From Adhaeribacter pallidiroseus (GTDB taxonomy: Bacteria; Bacteroidota; Bacteroidia; Cytophagales; Hymenobacteraceae), in assembly GCF_003340495.1 (NCBI RefSeq), contig NZ_QASA01000001.1, positions 5,890,001 through 5,954,000 on the forward strand: a DNA stretch of 64,000 bases, in the 5' to 3' direction. The position numbers were made by a program, and so were the translations under genes. The notes beneath the pieces are model-generated. The model was given only the letters and a program-made list of their open reading frames with translations, was not told where the DNA came from and did no database searches. Positions within the stretch are counted from its first letter, which is position 1; each line of letters opens with the position of its first letter. Shown here piece by piece: positions 34,230-42,324 of this stretch.

Positions 34230-34745
34230 TTAAATTTCTGTTCGGTAAGCGGCTTTCTGATTAAAAGGAATAATAGAAAGGGAAGCAAAGGAAACCAGGG
34301 CCAATACCAACCGGTTTTGAAAATTACTAATTGATGTTGTTTGAGCGCGTGCTAGTTCAGTCATGCTCTTTGGGGTGAGGTGTGCTAAGTCCAGTTGGTT
34401 TATGAATGCATTAATGGGCAACTGTTGGGTAAGGGTAAAGCCAACATCTACCAAGAACATTATAAAGGAGAGCAGTAGTAAAAGAAGAGTAGGGCTTTCC
34501 CAATTTTTTAAGTGTAAGGCTATATTCACCACAAATAGCCCGATCATCAAGGGTCCCATAACTCCCATGCGCCGGTGCATAAAAGTACCGTCCACTATTT
34601 TCCAGTAACGGCCATACTCCAAAGGCGTTAATTGCGTTTCCACCGGGCACATTTCGTGGAAAAAGTGCATACCGGCGTACAAGCCAACCACCAGGAGCAA
34701 TAGGTAGAGTAAAATGTTTTTAAAGGAATAAAGGAGGAAACTCAT
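34230..34745 (-). CDS. Four-helix membrane protein, DUF1772-like
   Basis: Start ATG 34745 gives 171 residues: a first helix LYSFKNILLYLLLLVVGLYA, then GMHFFHEMCPVETQLTPLEY, GRYWKIVDGTFMHRRMGVMG, two middle helices, TLTQQLPINAFINQ and a last helix. The polar pattern (GxHFFH, W/F-MHRRM, LPIN) resembles DUF1772/anthrone-oxygenase-like proteins, which use no known cofactor. An upstream ATG at 34814 would add 23 residues. The enzyme role is only a possibility. Confidence 0.65.
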   Translation of the reverse strand: MSFLLYSFKNILLYLLLLVVGLYAGMHFFHEMCPVETQLTPLEYGRYWKIVDGTFMHRRMGVMGPLMIGLFVVNIALHLKNWESPTLLLLLLSFIMFLVDVGFTLTQQLPINAFINQLDLAHLTPKSMTELARAQTTSISNFQNRLVLALVSFASLSIIPFNQKAAYRTEI

Positions 34746-34939
34746 AAAATTTGAAAATAAAAAAGTAAATAATAAAATAAATGGATTAGACTCTATGCCA
34801 TTAGGCAGTTCCAAGATTCATGAAATTTACGAGCTCGATGCTGCTTTTTACATTGACCCTGCGGAATAGGTATAGTTCTTTAGTACTAAAAAACTAATTA
34901 TTAATTTTAAAAAATCCGGTTGTTTAACAAGGATGAGAA

Positions 34940-36232
34940 TTAATCTGGCTGATTCCCCACCATAGTTTGCTTCTGAACCAAGGTGTTAATACAGCCTGTG
35001 ATAAACTGAGCATCTTCTTTAATACCAAGTAGCAAACTCGACTTCCGGTTTCTGAGCCAGGGAAGCCCCAAAAAGTACAAGCCTTTTACCAAGGATTTAC
35101 CTTGTTGGTGCACCGGATTACCCGTTTCGTCGAAAACCGGCAATTGAATATACGCCATAGCCGGCCGAAAACCCGTTGCCCAAATAATAGTGGAAATGCC
35201 TTCCTTACGGAACTGGATAGAACCTGGGTGGCCGGACAAATTCAAGGAATTATCGGGTTCATCGTCGGGGTCTGGTTCTGCCGTAGGCGCGGGCAGATGT
35301 TTCTCGGCAATAAAGTTGTCAATAAAACCTTTCACCTGTGCAGAGAACTCATCGGCAAAACTTACATGTGCCCCGGCATCTTCTGAAAAGTAAGCAAAGT
35401 CATTTACTACATCTTGTAGTTTGCCCAATAAGATAACTCCACTGCGTGCCAGAGACTGCAGACTCAAGGTTTTTCGGCCATTGTCGTTGCCCTTCAGCAG
35501 CGGTGTTCGCACATGTAGTTGGGCGGAGTCCGCGATATCTTCGGATCGGACGTTGAAAAATCCGGTGAGGATCAGCCAATCCATAATATCTTTGCCCCGG
35601 TAATACCGGGGGCACCGGGGCACTCTACTGGTAGAAAGATAAACGATTCGCCCGGCCAGGATTAGGTCTTCGGCAATTTGGCAACCCGATTGCGCACTTC
35701 CCACCACCAACACACCGCCTGCGGGTAAATCAGCCGCGGTTCGGTATTCACTGCTGTGTAATTGCTTGATTTTCGCATCGATCTTACCAGCTAACCTTGC
35801 TGGTTGTTTTTGACTTTGCGCTCCCGATGCTACAATTACTTGCCAACAAGAGTAGGTTTTGGTACTACCATTTTGCACTGTTTGTATTTCAAATAATTCG
35901 GACCCAGGAGCTTTACGCAGGCTTATAACCGTTGTATTCGTCAGTACCGGTAGACCATAATTTTGAACGTACTGCTTCATCGAGGCCACTAAATTTTGAG
36001 CCGTTCCGAAGCTGTCCGGCTCCGTTTCATCGGTTTCCCAGCCGGGTAAGGTATTTAGCTTATTGGCCGTATTCATCCGGAAACTATCCCACCTTTGGGA
36101 CGCCCAGGATTCCCCGATTAAGCCGCGTTCCAATACCACGTGCTGTATTCGGTGTTGTTTTAGAAAGTAGCTGGCGCTCAGTCCCGCATGACCGGCACCG
36201 ATCACAATTACAGCCAAAAGATTTGTGTTCAT
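34940..36232 (-). CDS. Flavin-containing monooxygenase-like (CzcO-type) FAD oxidoreductase
   Basis: A 430-residue two-dinucleotide-domain flavoprotein. The FAD loop is VIVIGAGHAGLSASYFLKQH at residues ~8-27; ESWASQRWDSFRMNT follows as in Baeyer-Villiger-like monooxygenases. The NADPH loop is VLVVGSAQSGCQIAEDL at ~175-191, and the ATGFRPAM motif lies near 360. It probably hydroxylates or oxidises a small molecule. It is 22 bp downstream of the NAD(P)-binding protein gene and probably co-transcribed with it. Confidence 0.9.
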   Translation of the reverse strand: MNTNLLAVIVIGAGHAGLSASYFLKQHRIQHVVLERGLIGESWASQRWDSFRMNTANKLNTLPGWETDETEPDSFGTAQNLVASMKQYVQNYGLPVLTNTTVISLRKAPGSELFEIQTVQNGSTKTYSCWQVIVASGAQSQKQPARLAGKIDAKIKQLHSSEYRTAADLPAGGVLVVGSAQSGCQIAEDLILAGRIVYLSTSRVPRCPRYYRGKDIMDWLILTGFFNVRSEDIADSAQLHVRTPLLKGNDNGRKTLSLQSLARSGVILLGKLQDVVNDFAYFSEDAGAHVSFADEFSAQVKGFIDNFIAEKHLPAPTAEPDPDDEPDNSLNLSGHPGSIQFRKEGISTIIWATGFRPAMAYIQLPVFDETGNPVHQQGKSLVKGLYFLGLPWLRNRKSSLLLGIKEDAQFITGCINTLVQKQTMVGNQPD

Positions 36233-36254
36233 GGTAAAAGAAAAATTTAAAAAT

Positions 36255-36893
36255 TTACTTTAAAGCGGGCATCAGACGCACTGGTTGGCGCAGATAACGC
36301 ATATCGGTTAACAGGCTCAACATAAAATCCGCGATGTCCGCCCGGGATAAGGCAGGGGCAAACCGGTTGGATTTTAAGTTTTCGCCGCTTCGGTATTTTC
36401 TGGTGAGGGGGCCGTTCGTTAAAATGGGTGCCCGTACAATTTGCCACTCTAAATCTGATTCGCAAATCATTTTTTCTCTAACCTCGTGGCCTTTAATTTC
36501 GGTTCGCAAGAGGGTAGGCGCTAAATTTCGGATTATAAATCCCGCATCGTTCCGGCTTTCTGATACGCCTAAAGTAGATAAATAGACTAAGCGGCGGACG
36601 TTACTCGATTGCATGGCTTTGATAATATTGGCCATCCCATCCAGTAAAGCCTGGTCTAATTGAAACATATGGTCCGCGCCCAAGGCCGAAACCACTACTT
36701 CCTGTCCGGCTATGGCTCGTTGCACGCTAACTAAATCGCTCACATTCCCTTGCTCTAAGGTTAGAGCCCGATGAGAAACTTTTAATTTTGCCGGATTACG
36801 CAAAAAAGCGGTAACCTGGTGTTTCTGTTCCAACGCCTGCCGGACCAGATGGCGGCCGGTAGCACCGGAAGCTCCTAGAATCAGAATTTTCAT
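36255..36893 (-). CDS. NAD(P)-binding SDR/NmrA-like protein
   Basis: Start ATG 36893 gives 212 residues beginning MKILILGASGATGRHLVRQAL, the Rossmann loop. GQEVVVSALGADHMF, VRRLVYLSTLGVSESRNDAG and LEWQIVRAPILTNGP are the typical NmrA/YwnB-type blocks. It resembles the protein at 11627 but has a GASGATG loop and a different C-terminus. It sits between the monooxygenase and sigma factor genes in one minus-strand run, 57 bp after the sigma factor stop. Confidence 0.88.
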   Translation of the reverse strand: MKILILGASGATGRHLVRQALEQKHQVTAFLRNPAKLKVSHRALTLEQGNVSDLVSVQRAIAGQEVVVSALGADHMFQLDQALLDGMANIIKAMQSSNVRRLVYLSTLGVSESRNDAGFIIRNLAPTLLRTEIKGHEVREKMICESDLEWQIVRAPILTNGPLTRKYRSGENLKSNRFAPALSRADIADFMLSLLTDMRYLRQPVRLMPALK

Positions 36894-36950
36894 GTTGTTT
36901 TTTTTCCTAAGAGACTGCATCTGGTTCTAAAGTTCGGTGTTGATTTAAAT

Positions 36951-37874
36951 TTATTTTTCCGATGGGTGAAAAAAGACCCGACTGGCTTTGCCTTTATCCC
37001 GGTTAATAATAGCTACCGACGTAGGCGGGCAATGATCCGGGTGTTCGCTGGAATTAAAGTGCTGGGCTTCGATAACCGAGACACGGCCGCTGCTAAAAAC
37101 CCGGACCGGTTGCAACCAGCTACCTACCCGGCGATCTTCCTCCACCATATTTTCTAATACCTGCCCTCCGGAAGAACTTTTGCCGTTTGGAAACAAAATC
37201 TGGCTATGCTGCAAATGATTTATAAATTTAATTTTGCTGCTTTCCTGTGCGTGCATCTCCCCGTAAAGCGATTGGTAGAAACTATTCCACTCTTCGTTTT
37301 CCCGGAGATGAACATCGCTGGCATCATCGTGTTTTTTCCACGCTTCTTCCAGCTTGCGTTTGGCCTCACTCAGGCGGCTTCTCACGGTGCCTATCGGCAC
37401 CGCCAAAATAGCGGCGATTTGTTCATACGTTTGATAATTAGAAAAATAGCGCAGTACCAAGGTGCTATGCAGCACATCGGGTAGTTGCGCCAAGGCACTG
37501 TAAAGCTGGTTTTGGGAAGAAATCTGCTCCATTTGCCGGTTCATCTCATCTTCCCAATATGCTTCTTTTTCCAGGGCCAAGCTTTCTAACGAAGTATTTT
37601 TTTGATGACGCACTAAAGCCCGATAACTCATGTGGGTGACGATTTGCCGGAGCCAACCAGGAAAATTTTGTGAATCCTTTAGCTGAGAAAGTTTAAGATA
37701 AGCCTTTATAAAGGCTTCCTGCACCACATCGGAAGCCACCTCCGGATTACGGCAAATAGGAAGTGCGATTACGTACATTCCCGGGTAAAAAGTGCGATGT
37801 AGCTTATTCCAGGCGGTAGTTTCTCCGACGGCGGCGGCTTTCACCCATTCGGTATAATTGAGGATTGGAGTCAT
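36951..37874 (-). CDS. ECF sigma factor with C-terminal extension (NTF2-like?)
   Basis: A 307-residue protein. Region 2 covers ~12-90 (AWNKLHRTFYPGMYVIALPI, EVASDVVQEAFIKAYLKLSQ). Region 4 covers ~140-190 (LPDVLHSTLVLRYFSNYQTY, EQIAAILAVPIGTVRSRLSEA), a helix-turn-helix for -35 recognition. About 110 residues follow (RENEEWNSFYQSLYGEMHAQ ...) ending in a beta-rich part; such tails in ECF families often are SnoaL/NTF2-like domains that control activity. No anti-sigma gene is adjacent. Its promoter has palindrome set 3, the same as the two cupin units, so it may be part of the circuit it controls. Confidence 0.88.
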   Translation of the reverse strand: MTPILNYTEWVKAAAVGETTAWNKLHRTFYPGMYVIALPICRNPEVASDVVQEAFIKAYLKLSQLKDSQNFPGWLRQIVTHMSYRALVRHQKNTSLESLALEKEAYWEDEMNRQMEQISSQNQLYSALAQLPDVLHSTLVLRYFSNYQTYEQIAAILAVPIGTVRSRLSEAKRKLEEAWKKHDDASDVHLRENEEWNSFYQSLYGEMHAQESSKIKFINHLQHSQILFPNGKSSSGGQVLENMVEEDRRVGSWLQPVRVFSSGRVSVIEAQHFNSSEHPDHCPPTSVAIINRDKGKASRVFFHPSEK

Positions 37875-37988
37875 TGATTGTTAAAAGCTGATAAGGTACG
37901 TTTTAAGAAGAAAGTCAAAAACAAAAACAGCTAAGGACAAGTGCCTGATATTCAAAAACAAAGTGCGGAAATTTAATCTTTAACAACA

Positions 37989-38069
37989 ATACCCAAAAAA
38001 GGTAGTTTTAGTAAGAAAAAGCAACCACCTGTAAAATCAGGAAAGGAATCTATCCCCGTATTCGGGGAT
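37989..38069 (-). promoter_or_regulatory. Paired 18-bp palindromes, set 3 (sigma factor promoter)
   Basis: ATCCCCGTATTCGGGGAT at 38052-38069 is near-perfect. ATACCCAAAAAAGGTAGT at 37989-38006 is the weakened partner. Centres are 63 bp apart. Flanks CAAAGTGCGGAAATTTAATC, GTAAGAAAAAG and CTGTAAAATCAG match sets 1 and 2. The rest of the 37875-38217 gap shows nothing else. Confidence 0.7.
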
Positions 38070-38217
38070 TTTTCTTTTAAAAACGATTCCCGGATGAGTA
38101 ATTTTTAAATTTTTAAATTTCTCTGAATTATTCTAAAATTAAATGCTAGAAATCATCCGCTCGCGGGGTGCTGTTAGCCGTTGCTGATAACTGTTTACCC
38201 TGAAATTTTAATGCTCC

Positions 38218-38715
38218 TCATTCGGGTTCCGGAACCGGAGTGCCGGCTTTCAAGGCAATGTTATGGTAGGCCACAATCATCCAATCACCGGCTTCTTTTT
38301 GAAAAACTTGCAGGAGTCGCGTATAGATCCGTCCTAGGGAATCAACAGGTACTCCTTGAGGCACATTAGTTGGGGAGAACTTGGAAATCCAGGTAAGCGT
38401 TTCTGCAATGGCCACATCAGATCCTAAAAACCGCAGGGAAATTATTTCCTGCTGCAATACCGTTTTTGAAAATATCCCTTGGAACAAATCCACGTGCCGG
38501 TCGAAGAATTGTTTGTACCCGGTAAAATACATACCTCGAATATTAGTAAACGTTCCGTGTTCGGAAAAATATTTGGCATAAGCCGGCGCATCGCCATTGT
38601 TCCAGGAAGTTACTTCTTCCTGAAGGATGGCCAGGATGGCCAGCGAATCGGCAATATGCTGCGCTGCTAGCGCTGGGGCTAAAAGCAGAAATACGGATAT
38701 CAAAGTGGTCGCCAT
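38218..38715 (-). CDS. Secreted NTF2-like (SgcJ/DUF4440-type) protein
   Basis: A 165-residue protein with a signal peptide (MATTLISVFLLLAPALAAQH). The NTF2 domain reads LQEEVTSWNNGDAPAYAKYF, SEHGTFTNIRGMYFTGYKQF and, near the end, LLQVFQKEAGDWMIVAYHNI, matching the SgcJ/EcaC group. Its ATG overlaps the stop of the alpha/beta hydrolase gene by one base (TAATG), so translation is probably coupled and both products act in the envelope. Confidence 0.85.
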   Translation of the reverse strand: MATTLISVFLLLAPALAAQHIADSLAILAILQEEVTSWNNGDAPAYAKYFSEHGTFTNIRGMYFTGYKQFFDRHVDLFQGIFSKTVLQQEIISLRFLGSDVAIAETLTWISKFSPTNVPQGVPVDSLGRIYTRLLQVFQKEAGDWMIVAYHNIALKAGTPVPEPE

Positions 38716-39554
38716 TAATAGTTAGTATTGAAACTAATCAGCAGGTCAAGCAAGGCTTCCGGCCGGGAAAAGAAGGGCGAATGACTAGTGGCTAATGTAA
38801 CTACTTTGTTGACGGATACATTTTTCGCCATTTCGGACATATTTCCATTTCGGGCTTCCGTACAAACAATGTAATATTTAGGAATAACCCCGTAAATAGC
38901 CTCGGTAACCTGCACCGGTGTAGCGAACGGGGCTACTGGTTGCTTACCCAGATTTGCTTTCGCAAACGCAATATCTTTGGCCGAACAGTCGTGATAAAGA
39001 AAGTTAACTACTTTAGCAGTATCTAAAGTAAAAGTAGCTCCCGTTTGGTCGAAGATAAAACTATCGGTGAAAGTAGGTTTGCCCGTTCCCGGAGGAGGTA
39101 TAAATTTGGCAGCCAGCGAAAAAACAGACTCTCCGTTTTGGGGCAGGAACGCATCCAGAAAAATCAACTTCTCTACCTTGGCAACTCCCAACCGCTCCGC
39201 CGCTTGGGCAATGGTAACGCCACCGGCAGAATGGCCCACCAAAATAACGGGTCCGGGCTGCGCCTTTGCCACATCCACTACTTGGCGCACATAATCGTCC
39301 AGCGTAACCTTTTCCGGCGGGGATTGATCGTTACCGTGACCAGGTAAGTCAATTGCCAAAACCCGATGGCCCTGGGTTTGTAAAAGGGGCGCTACTTTCT
39401 TCCAGGCCCACGCTCCGTGGCTGGCCCCGTGCACCAACAGGTAAGTCTTGGTTGAATTAATTTTTGTATTTTCCAGATCATCTTTACAGGAGATCAGCAG
39501 TAATAAAGGCAATAGTACCCCGGTTGCCCAAAAGGGCAGAAACTTTGTTTTCAT
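38715..39554 (-). CDS. Alpha/beta hydrolase lipoprotein (methylesterase/EstC-like)
   Basis: Start ATG 39554 gives 279 residues. The signal MKTKFLPFWATG ends LLISC. The hydrolase fold follows: YLLVHGASHGAWAWKKVAPL (oxyanion HG), LAIDLPGHGND, nucleophile elbow GHSAGG, YGVIPKYYIVCTEARN and the catalytic His in TSHSPFF. This is the group of plant-type methylesterases and EstC. The cytosolic paralogue at 39800 shares IPKY and SHSPFF blocks but lacks the signal. The first codons are nearly identical in DNA to those of the astacin-like gene at 31970. Confidence 0.9.
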   Translation of the reverse strand: MKTKFLPFWATGVLLPLLLLISCKDDLENTKINSTKTYLLVHGASHGAWAWKKVAPLLQTQGHRVLAIDLPGHGNDQSPPEKVTLDDYVRQVVDVAKAQPGPVILVGHSAGGVTIAQAAERLGVAKVEKLIFLDAFLPQNGESVFSLAAKFIPPPGTGKPTFTDSFIFDQTGATFTLDTAKVVNFLYHDCSAKDIAFAKANLGKQPVAPFATPVQVTEAIYGVIPKYYIVCTEARNGNMSEMAKNVSVNKVVTLATSHSPFFSRPEALLDLLISFNTNY

Positions 39555-39799
39555 AAAATGCGGAATTTGATAATTGATTAGATAAGTTCTGAACGGTAAG
39601 TAAAGCAAGGAAAAGGCGCCTAACGTAGATTATCCTTTTGATTAAGTAAATAGTAAAAAACACGAATGTATAAAAACAGCTGGCCTGCTATAAAAACCTG
39701 TACTGGTAACAAGCGCTAACGGCAACCATTACGGATCATTTTTTAAATTTTAACAATGATCCATGGGAGTTGTCTGGCCAAAAATACAGTACTACTGGC

Positions 39800-40564
39800 T
39801 TATTTTAGTTCAGTTAGTATCTCCACTAATTTTTCAGGCATGGAGAAAAAAGGAGAATGGCTGCTGGCAAGCGTATACACTTTCTCACAAGGCACGTGGG
39901 TCGACAGGAAGGTCTTATCCATGTCTTGACTTTCCGTACAAAGAATAAAGTATTTAGGGATCACGCCGTAAATCTCATCCGTTAAACTAAGGGGAGTTGC
40001 CAAGGGCGCAACTGGTTCTTGGGAAATCCGGGCTAAGGCAAACTTTTTATCTTCGTCGGAGCAATCGTGATAAAAAATCTGCGCGGCCATTTCGGGATTT
40101 ACCCAGTTAGTTTGGTAATCCTCCGCAGTAATAATATTCTCTACAAGATAAGGTTTTCTGGAGGCATGGGGTGGCAAGTGTTGCAGCGTTGCTTCTACCA
40201 ACGCAAACAGCGATTCCCCGTTTCGGGGCAGGAAGGCATCCAGATAAATTAAGGCCGAAACTTTTTTACTACCTAGCTTTTCCGCAGCTTGTGCAATAAC
40301 GATACCGGCCATGGAATGTCCGACTAAGATTACCGGCCCGATTTGGTCATTAGCTGTTTTTACTACTGCGTTTACGTAGTCATTTAAACTAATCTGGGAA
40401 ATACGCCCATTATCTGGGCCGTGCCCCGGTAGTTCTACGGCAATGGCCTTATGTTCTTTGGCTTGTACCAACGGAATTACTTTATTCCAGCACCAGGCGC
40501 CATGCCAGGCTCCGTGAACGAATAGGTAAGTTTTACTGGATGGAGAAAATGCATTATGGATCAT
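39800..40564 (-). CDS. Cytosolic alpha/beta hydrolase, paralogue of the lipoprotein hydrolase
   Basis: Start ATG 40564 gives 254 residues without signal peptide (an upstream ATG at 40624 is possible). Blocks are YLFVHGAWHGAWCWNKVIPL, IAVELPGHGPDNG, GHSMAG with the nucleophile Ser, YGVIPKYFILCTESQD and SSHSPFF with the catalytic His. It lies 245 bp upstream of the lipoprotein version in the same orientation, a tandem duplication that has diverged in location. The substrate is unknown; small esters are likely. Confidence 0.9.
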   Translation of the reverse strand: MIHNAFSPSSKTYLFVHGAWHGAWCWNKVIPLVQAKEHKAIAVELPGHGPDNGRISQISLNDYVNAVVKTANDQIGPVILVGHSMAGIVIAQAAEKLGSKKVSALIYLDAFLPRNGESLFALVEATLQHLPPHASRKPYLVENIITAEDYQTNWVNPEMAAQIFYHDCSDEDKKFALARISQEPVAPLATPLSLTDEIYGVIPKYFILCTESQDMDKTFLSTHVPCEKVYTLASSHSPFFSMPEKLVEILTELK

Positions 40565-40692
40565 TACTAATAAATTAATGGTAGAAAATAAATTAACTTC
40601 ATAATCAAATATTTGATGAAGCAAATTTGCGGGTTATCTACCAATAACTAGTGGTAAAAAAAGGACAAACCACTGGTAAAAAAAGGACATTA

Positions 40693-41565
40693 TTACATGA
40701 CCGGGATAGAAGCCTGCGCCCGGCTTTTGTAAACTTCCGAGGCAATACCCAGCCTACTCTCCGGCGAGTTATTTTCTAATAGATGAAAGTCGTTGGGGAT
40801 ATGTTTGGTAAATTCTTTGTAATCTTTAACTAAGTGCTGGTAATCGAAATACCCACATTCCAAAGCAATTCGTAACCAATCTCTATGCGGATAAGCGTTC
40901 TTCAGATGAATGGCTTTGGTAAACCGAATGATTCTCAGGTAGGTTTTAGGATTTACGCCGGTGCGTTCATAAAACTTTCTCGTAAATTGTTTAGTAGATA
41001 AGCACGACTCCCCGGCAAGCCAGTTCAGCGAAGCTTTGCCACCCGAATAGATCATCATCCGGCTTATAGTATCTAATCGGTGCGTTTCTCTTCGGGCATT
41101 GCTGACTAAAGAAGTAACAAAGCGGTCCCCGATGGTTACCATTTGGTGGTAGCTGGCAGCATTTTGCAATTGCTCCAGAATAAGGCGAATATTTTTTGAA
41201 AAAATAAGTTCCGCATCCAGGTATTGATTCGTTAACTCGAAGGCTGAAATACCCGTTAGTTGAAATAAGGCGGTAGGTTGAAAAGCAATGTTGAAGGTGA
41301 TAAAATTTTTGCCCATCAGATACCGATTTAGAACCGCCGTCTGTTGGCCGGCCAGAACGACAGGAAAATTATAATCTACTTTGGGGCCATCACCTAATTG
41401 AACCAGCTCGCGTTCCCGCAGAAAGAAATGAAGACATACTTCCGGCCGGGGTGCATACGCTTTAAATACTGGCTCGGGCGCCTGCACAAAGTCAAAGTGA
41501 ACGATCCGGTAACACTGCACGAATTCCGTTAGCGATGGATGAGGGGTTAAATCTTGTAAAATCAT
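40693..41565 (-). CDS. AraC-family transcriptional regulator
   Basis: A 290-residue protein. The N-terminal ~150 residues match the DUF6597-type sensor half found with AraC domains in this phylum (YAPRPEVCLHFFLRER, GKNFITFNIAFQPTALFQLT). The C-terminal AraC domain has two helix-turn-helix units: SLNWLAGESCLSTKQFTRKF then IALECGYFDYQHLVKDYKEF. It precedes the hydrolase genes on the same strand with 128 bp between, and may regulate them. Confidence 0.9.
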   Translation of the reverse strand: MILQDLTPHPSLTEFVQCYRIVHFDFVQAPEPVFKAYAPRPEVCLHFFLRERELVQLGDGPKVDYNFPVVLAGQQTAVLNRYLMGKNFITFNIAFQPTALFQLTGISAFELTNQYLDAELIFSKNIRLILEQLQNAASYHQMVTIGDRFVTSLVSNARRETHRLDTISRMMIYSGGKASLNWLAGESCLSTKQFTRKFYERTGVNPKTYLRIIRFTKAIHLKNAYPHRDWLRIALECGYFDYQHLVKDYKEFTKHIPNDFHLLENNSPESRLGIASEVYKSRAQASIPVM

Positions 41566-42042
41566 CCAAATTAAATTAAGGGTAAAATAGAAAAGTTAAT
41601 TTTTAAATAAATTTCCAATGATCCGTTTCGCGGGCAGCGACTTTAATTCAAGCGCCATAAACGAGAGATGTAGACGTAATTTGAAAGCACTATGAGCTGG
41701 TTCAGAAGCAATTGATTAGAAATTAATATTCAGAAATAATGATATTTAAATGGTTGTGAATCAATGCTAAAGGGCTTAAATTTAATTTATTTTATCTTAA
41801 AGGATATCTTAAATTGTCTGAATTTTTAAAAGAGGTACCAGACCCATGATTTATACGGGCGAGCAGAATAAATATACTTTACACAAACGGGTATGAAGAA
41901 GGAGAATAAAGGGAGTAAGTAACAGCATTGTTTTACCGGATTTTTTAAATTTTTGTGCAGGAGGCAGATTTAGGAACTACTTTCTTATGAGGAGTTTAGA
42001 AAAAGTAGTTTACGCCGGCAATAGATGGTGTTCGACTTAATA

Positions 42043-42161
42043 AATAAGTAGTTGTTCGTTAGTAGTTGTTGGTTGTTCGATTCATAAGACACTAATAATC
42101 AATGTTTTATTATAAGTTATGCACTTAATTAATTTTGTCCGAGTACTTAATATAAATTACT
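42043..42161 (-). repeat. Dispersed ~110-bp intergenic repeat, copy 4
   Basis: Read on the minus strand this copy has TTAAGTACTCGGACAAAATT then, 60 bp later, GAATCGAACAACCAACAACT and ACTTA, both blocks of the family. The gap 41566-42324 contains no complete gene. Confidence 0.65.
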
Positions 42162-42210
42162 CTAGGTAATATTTTGTTTGCTTGTTGCATCTCAATAAGG
42201 ATGTTTTGCT

Positions 42211-42285
42211 TTAAAATTTTACCGTAGCAATACGCACCGGATGCACCCAGCCATAATCCTCCGTATTATTACACCGGCACGTTAT
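42211..42285 (-). pseudogene. Possible 3' tail of a lost gene
   Basis: A minus-strand frame NNTEDYGWVHPVRIATVKF ends at a stop at 42211-42213. Codon use looks like real coding DNA, but only ~23 codons remain and no start is present. I cannot name the parent family. Confidence 0.3.
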
Positions 42286-42324
42286 TGGTGAACTTTATTA
42301 AAAGCAACTACCATGTGTTTTAAA

